A stretch of DNA of 64,000 nt, taken from positions 1-64,000 of the forward strand of contig CAVZEM010000010.1 of NCBI GenBank assembly GCA_963774305.1. The letters run 5' to 3'. How positions within the stretch are numbered: the stretch's first letter is position 1; the number at the start of each line of letters is the position of its first letter. A program made the position numbers and the translations under genes. A model generated the notes under the pieces. That model worked only from the letters and a program-made list of their open reading frames with translations, had not been told where the DNA came from and did not search any database. This DNA is from DASUPK01 sp963774305 (GTDB lineage Bacteria; Actinomycetota; Thermoleophilia; Solirubrobacterales; 70-9). Below are positions 52,347 through 60,513 of the stretch, piece by piece.

Positions 52347-53449
52347 CGGCGCATGGCGATGCCGCGCGCGATCAGCGCGGCGTGCCTGGCCACCAACCGG
52401 ATCCGGCCCGCGCCATCTCCGCCGACCAGCCCGTCCAACCCGTCGCGGCTCGGAAACAGGATGTCGCGCACCAGAGCGGGCCGTTGCCGCCAGGGCAGGG
52501 ACGCCAGGCGGCCGATGTTGAAGGAGGCCTGCAGGTCCAGCTCCTCGACCGCACGGACCGGCCCGAACGGCGGCGGCTCGCCCGCTGCGATCGGGCGCAT
52601 CAGCGTCAGCGCGAGATACCTCTCCGCGTAGTCGAGGGCGCGGTTCAACACCCAGAGAAGGCCGAGCTCCTGCGCCCTCTCGAAGGCCGCATCCCACTCC
52701 CCTTCCGCGGCGGCGAGGTGCAGCCGCCTGATGTCCTCGAGCCAGGCGAGCCGTTTCTCGCGATGGTTCATCAGGTGCAGGGCGCAGACGAGCAGCTGGT
52801 CCGGCAGCGCCGGGTACGCCGCACCGGGAACTCCCTCGACATCCACGGCCCCGGCCGAGAGCGAGGCGTGGGAGATCGCCTCCCCGATCGGATCGTCGCT
52901 GACCCGCCAGTGAACCTCGACGTGGACGGACTTGCGGCCGACCGCACGCTCCATGTCGATGGTGTGGCCGTGGGTGATCCCGAACCCGGGGCGGTATTCG
53001 ACCCGCTCCTCGTATCCGATCGCGGAGAGCGCCCGCTTCGCGTCCTCGAGCGACTCCCGGGCGACCATGAGGTCGAGGTCGTTGTATGGCCGCAGCCCCC
53101 GATCGGGATAGAGCCGGTCGCTGATCGCGGGGCCCTTGAGCACGATGGCGGGGGCCGAGGTCGCTGACGCGACCGCGGCCGCGGCGGCCGGCAGCTCCCC
53201 GGCGGCCATGGCCGTGCTCAGAGCCGCGACGGCGTGCGCGTCGCGGAGCTGCCGGGCATCCTCGCCAGCGAGGAGCAGGCGGTCCTCCTCCAGCGCCAGG
53301 ACACAGGCGCCGATCACCCGGTGATCGATCGCAGCCGCGACGAACCGGGCCGGCATCGCCGGCTCGACCCGGCCGTCCAAAGTGACCACGCGTCGGAGGT
53401 CGTCGAGCTGATCGGCGAACGGCATGCTGAGCGGCTCGCGGCGAAACAC
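52343..53449 (-). CDS. Nucleotidyltransferase of NTP_transf_5 type
   Basis: 368-residue nucleotidyltransferase-fold protein. The metal site is in LRPYNDLDLMV (Asp residues about 124 and 126), preceded by IVLKGPAISDRLYPDRG, a strongly characteristic string of the NTP_transf_5 family. The Glu/His pair in HVEVHWRVS is the third acid. LLVCALHLMNHREKRLAWLED and the C-terminal helices follow. This family often accompanies PqqD and HprK-like proteins in lasso-type and other RiPP clusters, but its activity is not established. GTG at 53449 is used because a TAGACT box ends 6 nt before it; an ATG lies eight codons further in. Confidence 0.86.
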   Translation of the reverse strand: MFRREPLSMPFADQLDDLRRVVTLDGRVEPAMPARFVAAAIDHRVIGACVLALEEDRLLLAGEDARQLRDAHAVAALSTAMAAGELPAAAAAVASATSAPAIVLKGPAISDRLYPDRGLRPYNDLDLMVARESLEDAKRALSAIGYEERVEYRPGFGITHGHTIDMERAVGRKSVHVEVHWRVSDDPIGEAISHASLSAGAVDVEGVPGAAYPALPDQLLVCALHLMNHREKRLAWLEDIRRLHLAAAEGEWDAAFERAQELGLLWVLNRALDYAERYLALTLMRPIAAGEPPPFGPVRAVEELDLQASFNIGRLASLPWRQRPALVRDILFPSRDGLDGLVGGDGAGRIRLVARHAALIARGIAMRR

Positions 53450-53455
53450 GGGGCG

Positions 53456-53461
53456 AGTCTA
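53456..53461 (-). promoter_or_regulatory. -10 box TAGACT before the nucleotidyltransferase
   Basis: TAGACT on the minus strand ends 6 nt before the GTG at 53449, which supports that start and suggests a leaderless mRNA. Confidence 0.45.
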
Positions 53462-53500
53462 GACGCGGAGTTCGGAGCGCTAGTCCAGGGCGCGGCGGAC

Positions 53501-53506
53501 TAGGGT
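53501..53506 (+). promoter_or_regulatory. -10 box TAGGGT before the 53515 gene
   Basis: TAGGGT ends 8 nt before the ATG at 53515 with no ribosome binding site in the gap. It is divergent from the nucleotidyltransferase promoter 40 nt away. Confidence 0.45.
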
Positions 53507-53514
53507 TGCACCCG

Positions 53515-54384
53515 ATGGCGAACCCGAGGGCGGAGGCCGAGGACAAGCTGGGCGGCGACTACGAGGCCCGGGTGCTCGAGCCCTCGCCGCCTGCGGTGAC
53601 CGACCCTCCATATGCCGACGATCCCGTCCATCCGGGAGAGGTGCCGGAAGGCCGCGAGCTGGTCTCGCCGGTTCACAATCGCGGCGACCTCACCTGGGAG
53701 GACATCGTCGCCGAGGAGCCCGAGCTTGCACCCTGGTGCGCCGAGCGCTGGCTGGGCGCCTGGAAGCAGCTCGAGCCGCTGCCGGAGGGCTTCGCCGAGA
53801 CTCGGGTCGCCCTGCACAAGGTCGCGGAGGCCGTCGTCGCGCCGGCTCGCCTGCCCGCCAACGAGATCGCGCTGCGGTACACGCGCAGCGGCTTCGGCAC
53901 ACCGTTCTTCGAACAGGACGGCGCGGACTGCCAGGTCCGCGTCGAGCACGGCGAGCTGGTCAGGCAGCGCGGCCGGGAGGAGACGCGCGAGCCGCTCCCA
54001 GGCGTCGACCTTGCGGCAGCAAGCGCACTCGGCGACTTCTACGGCCTCGCCTGCTCGGTCCTCGAGCAGCTGCGCGCCGACGAGGCGGAGGGCGACCCCT
54101 CCCTTGTTCAGCTCTGGCCGGAGCACTTCGACATCGCGATCGAGCTCGGATCCGAGCGCGACGGGAGGCGGGCCAACTTCGGCGCCTCTCCCGGCGACGC
54201 CGATCATCCCGAGCCCTACCTCTATGTCGGCCCCTGGACGGCCGAGGTATCCGGTGAGCTCTGGAACGCGACCGGCTTCACGGGCGCGGAGCTGACCTAT
54301 GTCGAGCTGATCGCCGCCGATGACCACCGCCACGCCGCCCTCGAATTCATGCGCGAGCGCTATCGCGCGCTGCAGGAGGGCTAG
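53515..54384 (+). CDS. Hypothetical cytoplasmic protein
   Basis: 289-residue acidic protein with no signal peptide, membrane helix or recognised catalytic motif. Visible stretches are LTWEDIVAEEPELAPWCAER, ARLPANEIALRYTRSGFGTP, LWPEHFDIAIELGSE and DADHPEPYLYVGPWTAEV. The WPEHFDIAIELG part looks like a conserved core. It is divergent from the nucleotidyltransferase and starts 8 nt after a TAGGGT box. The next gene begins 6 nt after its stop. Whether it belongs to the peptide cassette is unclear; it looks more like a free-standing housekeeping protein. Confidence 0.75.
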   Translation: MANPRAEAEDKLGGDYEARVLEPSPPAVTDPPYADDPVHPGEVPEGRELVSPVHNRGDLTWEDIVAEEPELAPWCAERWLGAWKQLEPLPEGFAETRVALHKVAEAVVAPARLPANEIALRYTRSGFGTPFFEQDGADCQVRVEHGELVRQRGREETREPLPGVDLAAASALGDFYGLACSVLEQLRADEAEGDPSLVQLWPEHFDIAIELGSERDGRRANFGASPGDADHPEPYLYVGPWTAEVSGELWNATGFTGAELTYVELIAADDHRHAALEFMRERYRALQEG

Positions 54385-54390
54385 ACGCCG

Positions 54391-55224
54391 GTGAGCCGGC
54401 GGCACCGGCGCTTAGGGGGCGCCGCGCTGGCGCTATGCGCGATCGCGCTTGCAGCCGCTCCGGGGAGCGGACTCGGCGCGGGATCGTCGCCGCGGATCGT
54501 GGGCGGCGGCAAGGCGAATGCCGCCGGCTGGCAGTTCGCGGTCGCCCTCACCCAGAAGCGCCGCTTCATCTGCGGCGGCTCCCTGATCGCCCCGACGAAG
54601 GTGCTGACCGCCGCCCACTGCGTGAAGGGAGTGAAGCGCAGGAAGCTCTCGGTCCTGGCCGGCAGCCCCTGGATCACCCCCCACCGGCGCCGGCCTCGCA
54701 TCAAGGTGACGGCCGTCGCCATCGATCCGGCCTACAACGGCCACAAGGACGCGCATGACTTCTCGGTGCTGACCCTGGCGAGCGCGCCAGACGCGCAGCC
54801 GATCGTCCTGGCAACGCCTGCGGAGTCGAAGGCGGCGACGAAACCGGGACGCATCGTCCGCTCGGGCGGTTGGGGCACCCGCAGCGCCTGGGGCTTCAAC
54901 GTCGCGAGGCGGCTGAAGACCACCAAGGAGCGCGTCTACCGCGCGCGCAAGTGCGACCGGGAATACGGCAAGTCGCGCGGCTTCCAGCAGGCCTCGATGA
55001 TCTGCGCCCTCGGCAAGCGGATCGGCCGGATCCACAGCCGGCTCCCCTACCGCACCACCTCGTGCGAGGGCGACAGTGGCGGGCCGCTGGTCGCCGACAC
55101 CCCGAACGGCCCCCGCCTGATCGGCGCCGTCAGCGCCGGCGTCTTCCCCTGCGGCCTTGGCGGCGCCAGCATCTACGCGCGGGTCGCCAGCCGGCTGGGG
55201 TTCATCGAGAGGGCGATCGGCTAG
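54391..55224 (+). CDS. Secreted trypsin-like serine protease (S1)
   Basis: 277-residue protease. The signal peptide (ALALCAIALAAAPGSGLGA) is followed by IVGGGKANAAGWQFAVAL, the zymogen-activation site and first strand of chymotrypsin-fold enzymes. The catalytic triad is complete: His in LTAAHC, Asp in AHDFSVLTL, Ser in GDSGGPL. Cysteines (ICGG with AAHC; TSCEGD; FPCGL) are placed for the usual disulfides. The Ser-6 region (SCEGDSGGP) suggests trypsin-like folding; substrate preference cannot be told. GTG at 54391 follows the upstream stop by 6 nt, so they may share a transcript. A role in trimming an exported peptide is conceivable but unsupported. Confidence 0.93.
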   Translation: MSRRHRRLGGAALALCAIALAAAPGSGLGAGSSPRIVGGGKANAAGWQFAVALTQKRRFICGGSLIAPTKVLTAAHCVKGVKRRKLSVLAGSPWITPHRRRPRIKVTAVAIDPAYNGHKDAHDFSVLTLASAPDAQPIVLATPAESKAATKPGRIVRSGGWGTRSAWGFNVARRLKTTKERVYRARKCDREYGKSRGFQQASMICALGKRIGRIHSRLPYRTTSCEGDSGGPLVADTPNGPRLIGAVSAGVFPCGLGGASIYARVASRLGFIERAIG

Positions 55225-57683
55225 GGGCCCGGGCCCGTGTAGCCCCCCGCGTAGCAGGGGCTCGATCCGCAGACGTTGGTGACCGCCCCGGTGGGCTTCA
55301 GGAAGTCCGAGATCAGCTGCAGCGCCAGAGGGGCCCCCCGCGGCGCTCCGTGGGGATCTTCGCCGCTGCGATTGGGCGTGTTGGTGAAGGGGGGCGGCGG
55401 GACCCCGATGGTAGTGGGCGGTGGGCTCGGATTGGGACGGACCGGGCCTATGTCGCCGTAGATGGCGGCCGACCCGTTGAACGGATAGCTGCCGACCACC
55501 GGGACGCCCCAGAGGATGTCGTGGTCGGGCCAGCGGCCGGGATCGAGGATCGGAGTGTGGGTCGAGGCGCCGATCGTCCGGGCCTCGACGTCGGACTGGA
55601 AGTTGGTGACCTGATGATCGCCGAGGGCGATGTTCATCAGCACGGTGTGTGACGGGTTCCCGGGCAATGGATTCGCCGTCATCCGGTGGGCATAGCCGTC
55701 CGGCTCGCCGCGATCCCAGAGCATCTGGATCAGGGAGAGCAGAAGGGGCCGCTCGAGCGGGTCGGTGTAGGCGAGGTTGAGGAGGCCTGCGAACGAGTCG
55801 TAGTCGACCGAGCGTGGCAGCAGCACCGAGTAGTTCATCGCCGGGACGTTGAGGACCGCGCGGGTGAAGTCGGCATCCACCGCCGTGAGCGCTCCACCCA
55901 TGATCCCGCCCTGGCTGGAACCCTGGTAGTAGAGCTCCGTCGTGTCGATCACCGGGTTGCTGCCCAGGGTCGTCCCATCGACGTGGAAGGCCACGTCGCT
56001 GCTGAAGCCGCTCGACATCGCCATCAGCCGGCCGAGGAAGATCTCGTCGAGCAGGCCCTGCTGGAGGCGATCGGCCAGCTGCGGGAAACTGGAGAGGTCG
56101 GCCAGGATGTTCGCCGTGTTGCCGAGGTCGCCGTTCGACATCCCGATCTCGTCGGTCGCGCAGAGCACGAAGCCGTAGGTGTTCGCCAGCTGCTGCTGGA
56201 TGTCGGCGTTGAAGACCTCCGAGGCGCTCCCAAACAGCCCGTGCCCGTAGATCGCCGGGCGCCCAGGTGCCGGCGTCGGGTCGATCGCGGTGCGGGGGAT
56301 GATGCAGTCGAAGTTCGCTGTCCAGTCGTTGCCCGAGTTGCGGCTGGGCAGCCCGTCGGGCCCGAGGGTGAAGCTACCCCCGGGCGCGCAGGTCGGCTGC
56401 AGGTAGCAGGGGACCGTGAAGGTGCCGCGGACGCGGCGGGCGATCTCCGGGTCCTGGACGGAGGTGAAGTTGTCGACCTGGGTCACCTGGAAAGCCGGCG
56501 CGCTGCCGTCCATCACGCCGTTGCCCGGGGTCGTGTCCCCGAGCGAGGCGAGCGCGTCGTCGCGGATGTGGAGCTCGCGGACGGCGATGTTCTCGTCGGT
56601 GGCGACCGTGAAGTCCCAGGCGAGATACAGGTTCGCGCGCTTCACGTTCGCGGCGCGCAGCGTGTTGAAGATGGATTCGAAGCGAGCCCTCTGAATGTTG
56701 ATCGGACTCTCATTCGAGGGCAGCTGGTCGCGGTAGTAGCGGAAGCCCTCCGGAGCCGGGATCGTCTGGCCGCCGGCGTCCTTCAGGTTGCGCATCGCGA
56801 CGACGTAACGGTGACCCGAGGCGAAGTTCACCGCCGGATGGATCTCCAGGGCCGTGCTCGCCGGGCTGCCCGCGTTCGAGTCGATCTCCACCCAGATCGG
56901 CCAGCGCTGGCCGGTGGTGGCGTCGATCACGACCACTGGCTGATCAGGCTCGGAGAAGCGGCCGAGGTGGTTGATCGGTACCGCGTTCGTCTGCTGCAAC
57001 GCGCCCGGGTTGTCCAGACCAGGGACCCTGACGATCATCCCGACGCCCGGGCTGAACCCGTCGTTGCGGTTGTACGGCGACGGATTGACCGGGACGCTTG
57101 CAGCGTTCTTCGGCATTCCCGGTGTGTGGAGGTCGATCCGGCGTCCCGTCGCCGTTGAGGGATCGGCCGCCGCGTAGTAGTCGTCCGGGAACGGCAGGAG
57201 GCAGAGGGAGCCCTGCTGTTGGCCGATGAAGTCGCAGTCTGCCGCGCGGCTCAGGTCGATCGGCTTCGGGCTGCACGCCGCGCTGTCGCGGGTGAGCTGC
57301 GCGCTCGCGGCGCGCTTTCCGGCCCGGACCTGAATCGCTCGCGCCTCACAATTCGCCACGGCGGCCTTTCCGGCCCGGGTCAGCCGCAGGGTGACCGTCC
57401 GCTTGCCGCGACGGGCGTGACCGACCTTGGTCAGCGGCGCCGGGGCGGGGTCGTCGAAGGTCGTCGAGGTCGCCCTCACCTTCAGGCCCGCCGGGTGCTT
57501 CCGCGGGAGCCGGACGCGCAGCCCGCGCTTCATCATCAGATTCTGCGTCGTCCCCAGCGGGACGATGCGGTTGGCCCCCGAATGCCTCTTGCCGGCCGCC
57601 CCCGGCACGGCAAGCATCAGGAGCACGACCCCGGTAGCGACAACCGGGACGAATGTCACCGCCAGCTTCGAGATCCCTCTCAC
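55221..57683 (-). CDS. Large secreted hydrolase-like protein
   Basis: 820-residue secreted protein. After a signal segment (VVATGVVLLMLAVPGAAG) there is a basic domain with LRLTRAGKAAVANC, common in surface proteins of Solirubrobacter-like bacteria. A large part resembling an alpha/beta hydrolase follows. PAIYGHGLFGSASEVFNADI is the oxyanion side, and LYYQGSSQGGIMGGAL the nucleophile elbow (GSSQGG). GDHQVTNFQSD is a candidate for the catalytic His segment. Cysteines near the C-terminus (VCGSSPCYAGG) may form a disulfide. GTG at 57683 is preceded by AGGAGAGGG and a TAGGGT box 20 nt upstream. Its stop overlaps that of the protease in a CTAG. The substrate is unknown. Confidence 0.82.
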   Translation of the reverse strand: MRGISKLAVTFVPVVATGVVLLMLAVPGAAGKRHSGANRIVPLGTTQNLMMKRGLRVRLPRKHPAGLKVRATSTTFDDPAPAPLTKVGHARRGKRTVTLRLTRAGKAAVANCEARAIQVRAGKRAASAQLTRDSAACSPKPIDLSRAADCDFIGQQQGSLCLLPFPDDYYAAADPSTATGRRIDLHTPGMPKNAASVPVNPSPYNRNDGFSPGVGMIVRVPGLDNPGALQQTNAVPINHLGRFSEPDQPVVVIDATTGQRWPIWVEIDSNAGSPASTALEIHPAVNFASGHRYVVAMRNLKDAGGQTIPAPEGFRYYRDQLPSNESPINIQRARFESIFNTLRAANVKRANLYLAWDFTVATDENIAVRELHIRDDALASLGDTTPGNGVMDGSAPAFQVTQVDNFTSVQDPEIARRVRGTFTVPCYLQPTCAPGGSFTLGPDGLPSRNSGNDWTANFDCIIPRTAIDPTPAPGRPAIYGHGLFGSASEVFNADIQQQLANTYGFVLCATDEIGMSNGDLGNTANILADLSSFPQLADRLQQGLLDEIFLGRLMAMSSGFSSDVAFHVDGTTLGSNPVIDTTELYYQGSSQGGIMGGALTAVDADFTRAVLNVPAMNYSVLLPRSVDYDSFAGLLNLAYTDPLERPLLLSLIQMLWDRGEPDGYAHRMTANPLPGNPSHTVLMNIALGDHQVTNFQSDVEARTIGASTHTPILDPGRWPDHDILWGVPVVGSYPFNGSAAIYGDIGPVRPNPSPPPTTIGVPPPPFTNTPNRSGEDPHGAPRGAPLALQLISDFLKPTGAVTNVCGSSPCYAGGYTGPGP

Positions 57684-57775
57684 ACGAACCCTCTCCTGTG
57701 AGGGGACCCTACAGCGCCGGCCTGGAGCAGCGTCCGCCGGCTCGGCTACCTTCGATCCGCTGGGCAGGATGCGCG

Positions 57776-58219
57776 ATGCGTCGAAGGGATGTATCGGTGC
57801 CAGACGAGGAGATTCGGGACTGTGGCCGCTGCAAGAAGCAGCTGCCGGTCTCCGCCTTTGCTCGGTACGGGAATGGCTATCAGGCGTACTGCCGTGAGTG
57901 TCAGAGAGAGTACGACGCCGCTTGGTACCGAGCGAACAGGTCTAAGCGGCGGGCAAAGGTTCGGGCCGATCGCGCGACCTACATTGCATGGCTCGATTCA
58001 TTGAAGGAAGGCAAGCCGTGTGCTGACTGCGGGCGGACCTATCCGCCCTATGTCATGGAGTGGGATCACCTGCCGGGAGCCGCAAAGACGTTTGTGCTGG
58101 CGGATACGCGAAGAGCTGCGCACTCGAAGAAACGCGTCCTCGCCGAGCTCGAGAACTGCGAATTGGTTTGTGCGAATTGCCATCGCGAGCGCACATTCGG
58201 CAAACGCGAGGCTGCATGA
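57776..58219 (+). CDS. HNH-like zinc-binding protein
   Basis: 147-residue protein with two zinc-type parts. The first is CGRCKKQLPVSAFARYG and YCRECQREYDAAWY, like the start of many phage-borne HNH proteins. The second is CADCGRTYPPYVMEWDHLPG (CxxC, then the WDH that replaces the HH of classic HNH) and ELVCANCHRERTFGK. This is the layout of small HNH endonuclease-like proteins, often seen in phage or mobile DNA, though no other phage gene is near. ATG at 57776 is chosen; a GTG at 57797 is the alternative. The next gene is convergent and ends 1 nt away. Confidence 0.8.
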   Translation: MRRRDVSVPDEEIRDCGRCKKQLPVSAFARYGNGYQAYCRECQREYDAAWYRANRSKRRAKVRADRATYIAWLDSLKEGKPCADCGRTYPPYVMEWDHLPGAAKTFVLADTRRAAHSKKRVLAELENCELVCANCHRERTFGKREAA

Positions 58220-58220
58220 A

Positions 58221-58472
58221 CTAGATCGCCGGCTGGCGATGCTTTCGCAGGTGCTCCGCGCCGGCGGGAGTCACTGAGGCGAGTGCGGCTTGTCCCGGCG
58301 CCCGGCTACGCGCGATGAAGCCCCGATCGGTGGCGTCCTCCCAGACAGGCAACCGCGGGCACGAAGTCCGCCACGCCTCGAGCACTTCGGCGTAGGGACG
58401 TGGCTCCGGACCGATCCACTCGATCAGATCAAGGATGAGGGCATCGACCGTGTCGGAGGCAGCGGTCTGCAT
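58221..58472 (-). CDS. Small conserved-looking protein directly downstream of tRNA-Thr
   Basis: 83-residue protein beginning MQTAASDTVDALILDLIEWI, then PRPYAEVLEAWRTSCPRLPV, WEDATDRGFIAR and VTPAGAEHLRKH. The LPVWEDATDRGF part looks like a winged-helix-like or small regulatory domain with a conserved Trp-Glu-Asp. I do not know its function. The ATG at 58472 begins 4 nt after the last base of the tRNA-Thr gene on the same strand, so the two are almost certainly co-transcribed. An in-frame start 12 codons upstream would lie inside the tRNA and is rejected. Confidence 0.75.
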   Translation of the reverse strand: MQTAASDTVDALILDLIEWIGPEPRPYAEVLEAWRTSCPRLPVWEDATDRGFIARSRAPGQAALASVTPAGAEHLRKHRQPAI

Positions 58473-58475
58473 CGA

Positions 58476-58548
58476 AGCCCAGGGCCGGGCTCGAACCGGC
58501 GACCTCATCTTTACGAGAGATGTGCTCTACCAACTGAGCTACCTGGGC
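58476..58548 (-). tRNA. tRNA-Thr (CGT anticodon)
   Basis: The minus strand folds as a complete 73-nt tRNA. The acceptor stem is GCCCAGG with CCTGGGC. The D-arm is GCTC-loop-GAGC. The anticodon stem CATCT/AGATG encloses the loop CTCGTAA (anticodon CGT). The T-arm GCCGG-TTCGAGC-CCGGC is perfect. The 3' CCA is not encoded. A small protein gene begins 4 nt downstream. Confidence 0.95.
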
Positions 58549-58569
58549 ACTCCTACTGACGGGCGATTG

Positions 58570-58575
58570 TAAGGT
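58570..58575 (+). promoter_or_regulatory. -10 box TAAGGT before the enoyl-CoA hydratase
   Basis: TAAGGT ends 8 nt before the ATG at 58584. No ribosome binding site is visible. Confidence 0.4.
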
Positions 58576-58583
58576 CCCGCCCC

Positions 58584-59351
58584 ATGAACGAGCAGCCACT
58601 GATCACCGAGCGACGCGACCGCATCCTGCTGATCACCCTGAACCGCCCGGACGCCCGCAACGCCGTCAACCTCGCCATGGCCGAGGCGATGGCAGCGGCC
58701 ATGGACGAGCTCGACTCCACCGACGAGCTCAGCGTCGGCGTGATCGCCGGCGAGGGCAAGGGCTTCAGCTCGGGCATGGACCTGAAGGCCTTCGCCACAG
58801 GCGAGCGGCCGTGGGCCGGGGACCGCGGCTTCGCGGGGATCGTCCAGAAGCCGGCCGAGAAGCCGCTGATCGCCGCGATCGAAGGCTTCGCTGTGGCCGG
58901 TGGCCTCGAGATCGCCCTGGCCTGCGACCTGATCGTCGCCGCCGAGGGCGCGAAGCTCGGGATTCCAGAGGCCAAGCGCGGCCTTGTCGCAGCCGGCGGC
59001 GCGCTCCGCCAGCTCCCCCGACGCCTACCGGCGGCGATCGCGATGGAGCTCGCCCTGACCGGCGAGACGATCACGGCGGAGCGGGGCGCCGAGCTCGGCC
59101 TCGTCAACCGCATCGCCGAGCCGGGCAAGTCGCTCGAGGTGGCCCTGCAGCTCGCCGAGGAGGTGGCGGCGAACGCCCCACTCGCCACGGCGGCCTCGAA
59201 GCAGATCCTCAACCAGCAGGGATCCTGGGACGACGCCACCTTCTGGGCCAAGCAGGGCGAGATCGTCGCCCCGGTGTTCACCTCCGAGGACGCCATCGAG
59301 GGCGCCACCGCCTTCAGCGAGAAGCGACCGCCGAACTGGCGCGGGCGCTAG
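58584..59351 (+). CDS. Enoyl-CoA hydratase/isomerase (crotonase) family protein
   Basis: 255-residue crotonase-fold enzyme that acts on acyl-CoA substrates. ILLITLNRPDARNAVNLAMA is the N-terminal motif. The oxyanion hole is formed by AGEGKGFSSGMDLKAF and by EGFAVAGGLEIALACDLIVA; the catalytic-site region is GIPEAKRGLVAAGGALRQL. The usual Glu pair of true hydratases is only partly conserved at EAKRG, so isomerase or another crotonase activity is also possible. It stands alone, not in a beta-oxidation operon, with a TAAGGT box 8 nt before the ATG. Confidence 0.93.
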   Translation: MNEQPLITERRDRILLITLNRPDARNAVNLAMAEAMAAAMDELDSTDELSVGVIAGEGKGFSSGMDLKAFATGERPWAGDRGFAGIVQKPAEKPLIAAIEGFAVAGGLEIALACDLIVAAEGAKLGIPEAKRGLVAAGGALRQLPRRLPAAIAMELALTGETITAERGAELGLVNRIAEPGKSLEVALQLAEEVAANAPLATAASKQILNQQGSWDDATFWAKQGEIVAPVFTSEDAIEGATAFSEKRPPNWRGR

Positions 59352-59801
59352 ACCGCTCCAACGGTTTTCGTACAGGGCGCTGAGCGCCGACTCGCCTGCC
59401 GCTTGAACCGCAGAATCGCGATCCGGGAGCGGAAGGGCAGGGGCTCAGGATCCGCCCTTCGCGGAGTTCGAGACGGACCACGGCTAGGGAGGTCCATCTC
59501 AAGGCCTAGGCTTCGGTCCCGCCCTCGAAGGTACGCGCGTGCGGTGGTGAACACGCGGTCATCCGCGAGATCGCGTACTGCTCCAGCTCCTCGATCCGGA
59601 CTGTGTCCCAGACGTCGTCTTCGGTTCGCGATCCATGTCGGCACGGATCAGCCGCCTTTGGCGAAGCATCCTCGCACCGGTTACGGCCCGGGCCGACGCC
59701 GATGACGACGTTCCCCGCGGTGTGCCGTCGCTTCGCCATGCCGGCCGGATCCGCCCTGGACCGCCGACGGTGGTGCCGGCCGCTCGCTTCGCCACCTCAA
59801 T
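59352..59801. other. Region without a recognisable gene
   Basis: These 450 nt lie between the crotonase stop and a secreted-protein fragment. Open frames are present on both strands but none shows a conserved motif, start signal or amino acid pattern beyond high-GC Arg/Pro/Ser runs. I see no RNA gene, repeat or mobile element here. It may be decayed coding sequence, since the next 700 nt clearly hold gene fragments. Confidence 0.5.
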
Positions 59802-60018
59802 GCCGGGTCGGCTCCTGAAGGTGTCCGCTGTGAAGGCGGTGCTCGGGACTGCGCTGGTGGCGATCCTGGCGCTCGGCGTCGCCGGCGGAGGCAAGTGCCA
59901 AGAGGCCGCTGCTGATCAGCAACTGCGCGACAGCCGAAGTTCAAGCCGATCAACGTGATCATCGCCTGCGGGGACGCCAGCCTCGGCGCCCGGAATCGGT
60001 GCCGTCGAAAGCGGTGAA
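59802..60018 (+). pseudogene. Fragment of a small secreted protein, broken
   Basis: The start MPGRLLKVSAVKAVLGTALV and AILALGVAGGGKC form a signal peptide. After a frame change near 59930 comes QPKFKPINVIIACGDASLGA, which looks like the first strand of small secreted actinobacterial proteins of the IVLACGD type. It then ends abruptly in RNRCRRKR; the expected remaining domain of about 80 residues is absent. The break, near 59985, coincides with the truncated end of the opposite ELWxxDGT gene. Confidence 0.45.
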
Positions 60019-60513
60019 GTAGAGGACGCCGTTGAAGCCGGTGACGGCGGAGGGATGACCGCTCTGGCTGCCGGGTCTGATGTCCTTGACCATCCTCGTC
60101 CCCCTCGCCGTCCCGTCACTTCGCCACAGCTCGGCACCGTGGACGCCGTCGTCGGCGGTGAAGTAGACGATGCGGTTGACGGCCGTGAGCCCGTAGAGGT
60201 CGCTCCAGCCGGTCCCGGGGTTGATGTCCTTGACCATCCTCGTCCCTCGCCCCGTGCCATCGCTTCGCCAGAGCTCGAAGCCGTGCTTGCCGTCGTTGGC
60301 GCTGAAGTAGAGGGTCCCGCGGACGTCGGTGAGGTCGCCCCCGTTGTAGATGCAGCCGCAATCGCCGCCGCCGTTGGTGGTGATACGGGGCGACCTGACC
60401 TGGTCGTCCTGGACCCGCAAGTCCGCGCTGGGCACCGGCACCGGCCAGGTCGAAGGAGCATCCCGTACGCGGCGACAGCAGCGCGACCCCGCACGCGAGC
60501 ACGGGACGACCAA
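59959..60513 (-). pseudogene. ELWxxDGT-repeat protein fragment
   Basis: The minus strand encodes at least two full repeats of the ELWxxDGT type. TLYFSANDGKHGFELWRSDG is followed by GTRMVKDINPG, then IVYFTADDGVHGAELWRSDG with GTRMVKDIRPG. A third repeat stops after GVLYFTAFDGTDS and runs into Arg-rich nonsense. The N-terminal part is also unclear: no proper signal peptide joins in frame upstream of 60440. Such proteins are normally large, exported beta-propellers with many repeats, so this is a remnant or a mis-assembled piece. Confidence 0.6.

Noticed and set aside
49257..53449. Calling the cassette a lasso-peptide cluster
   Set aside because: Leader motif, PqqD, HprK-like and NTP_transf_5 fit, but there is no transglutaminase-like B2 protease and no lasso cyclase nearby, and a radical SAM enzyme is present instead.
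57776..58219. HNH-like protein as part of an intron, intein or prophage
   Set aside because: No intron or intein boundaries and no integrase, capsid, terminase or att-like repeats around it.
59403..59739. Small open frames on both strands after the crotonase gene
   Set aside because: Arg/Pro/Ser-rich, no start signals or conserved pattern; not supportable as genes.
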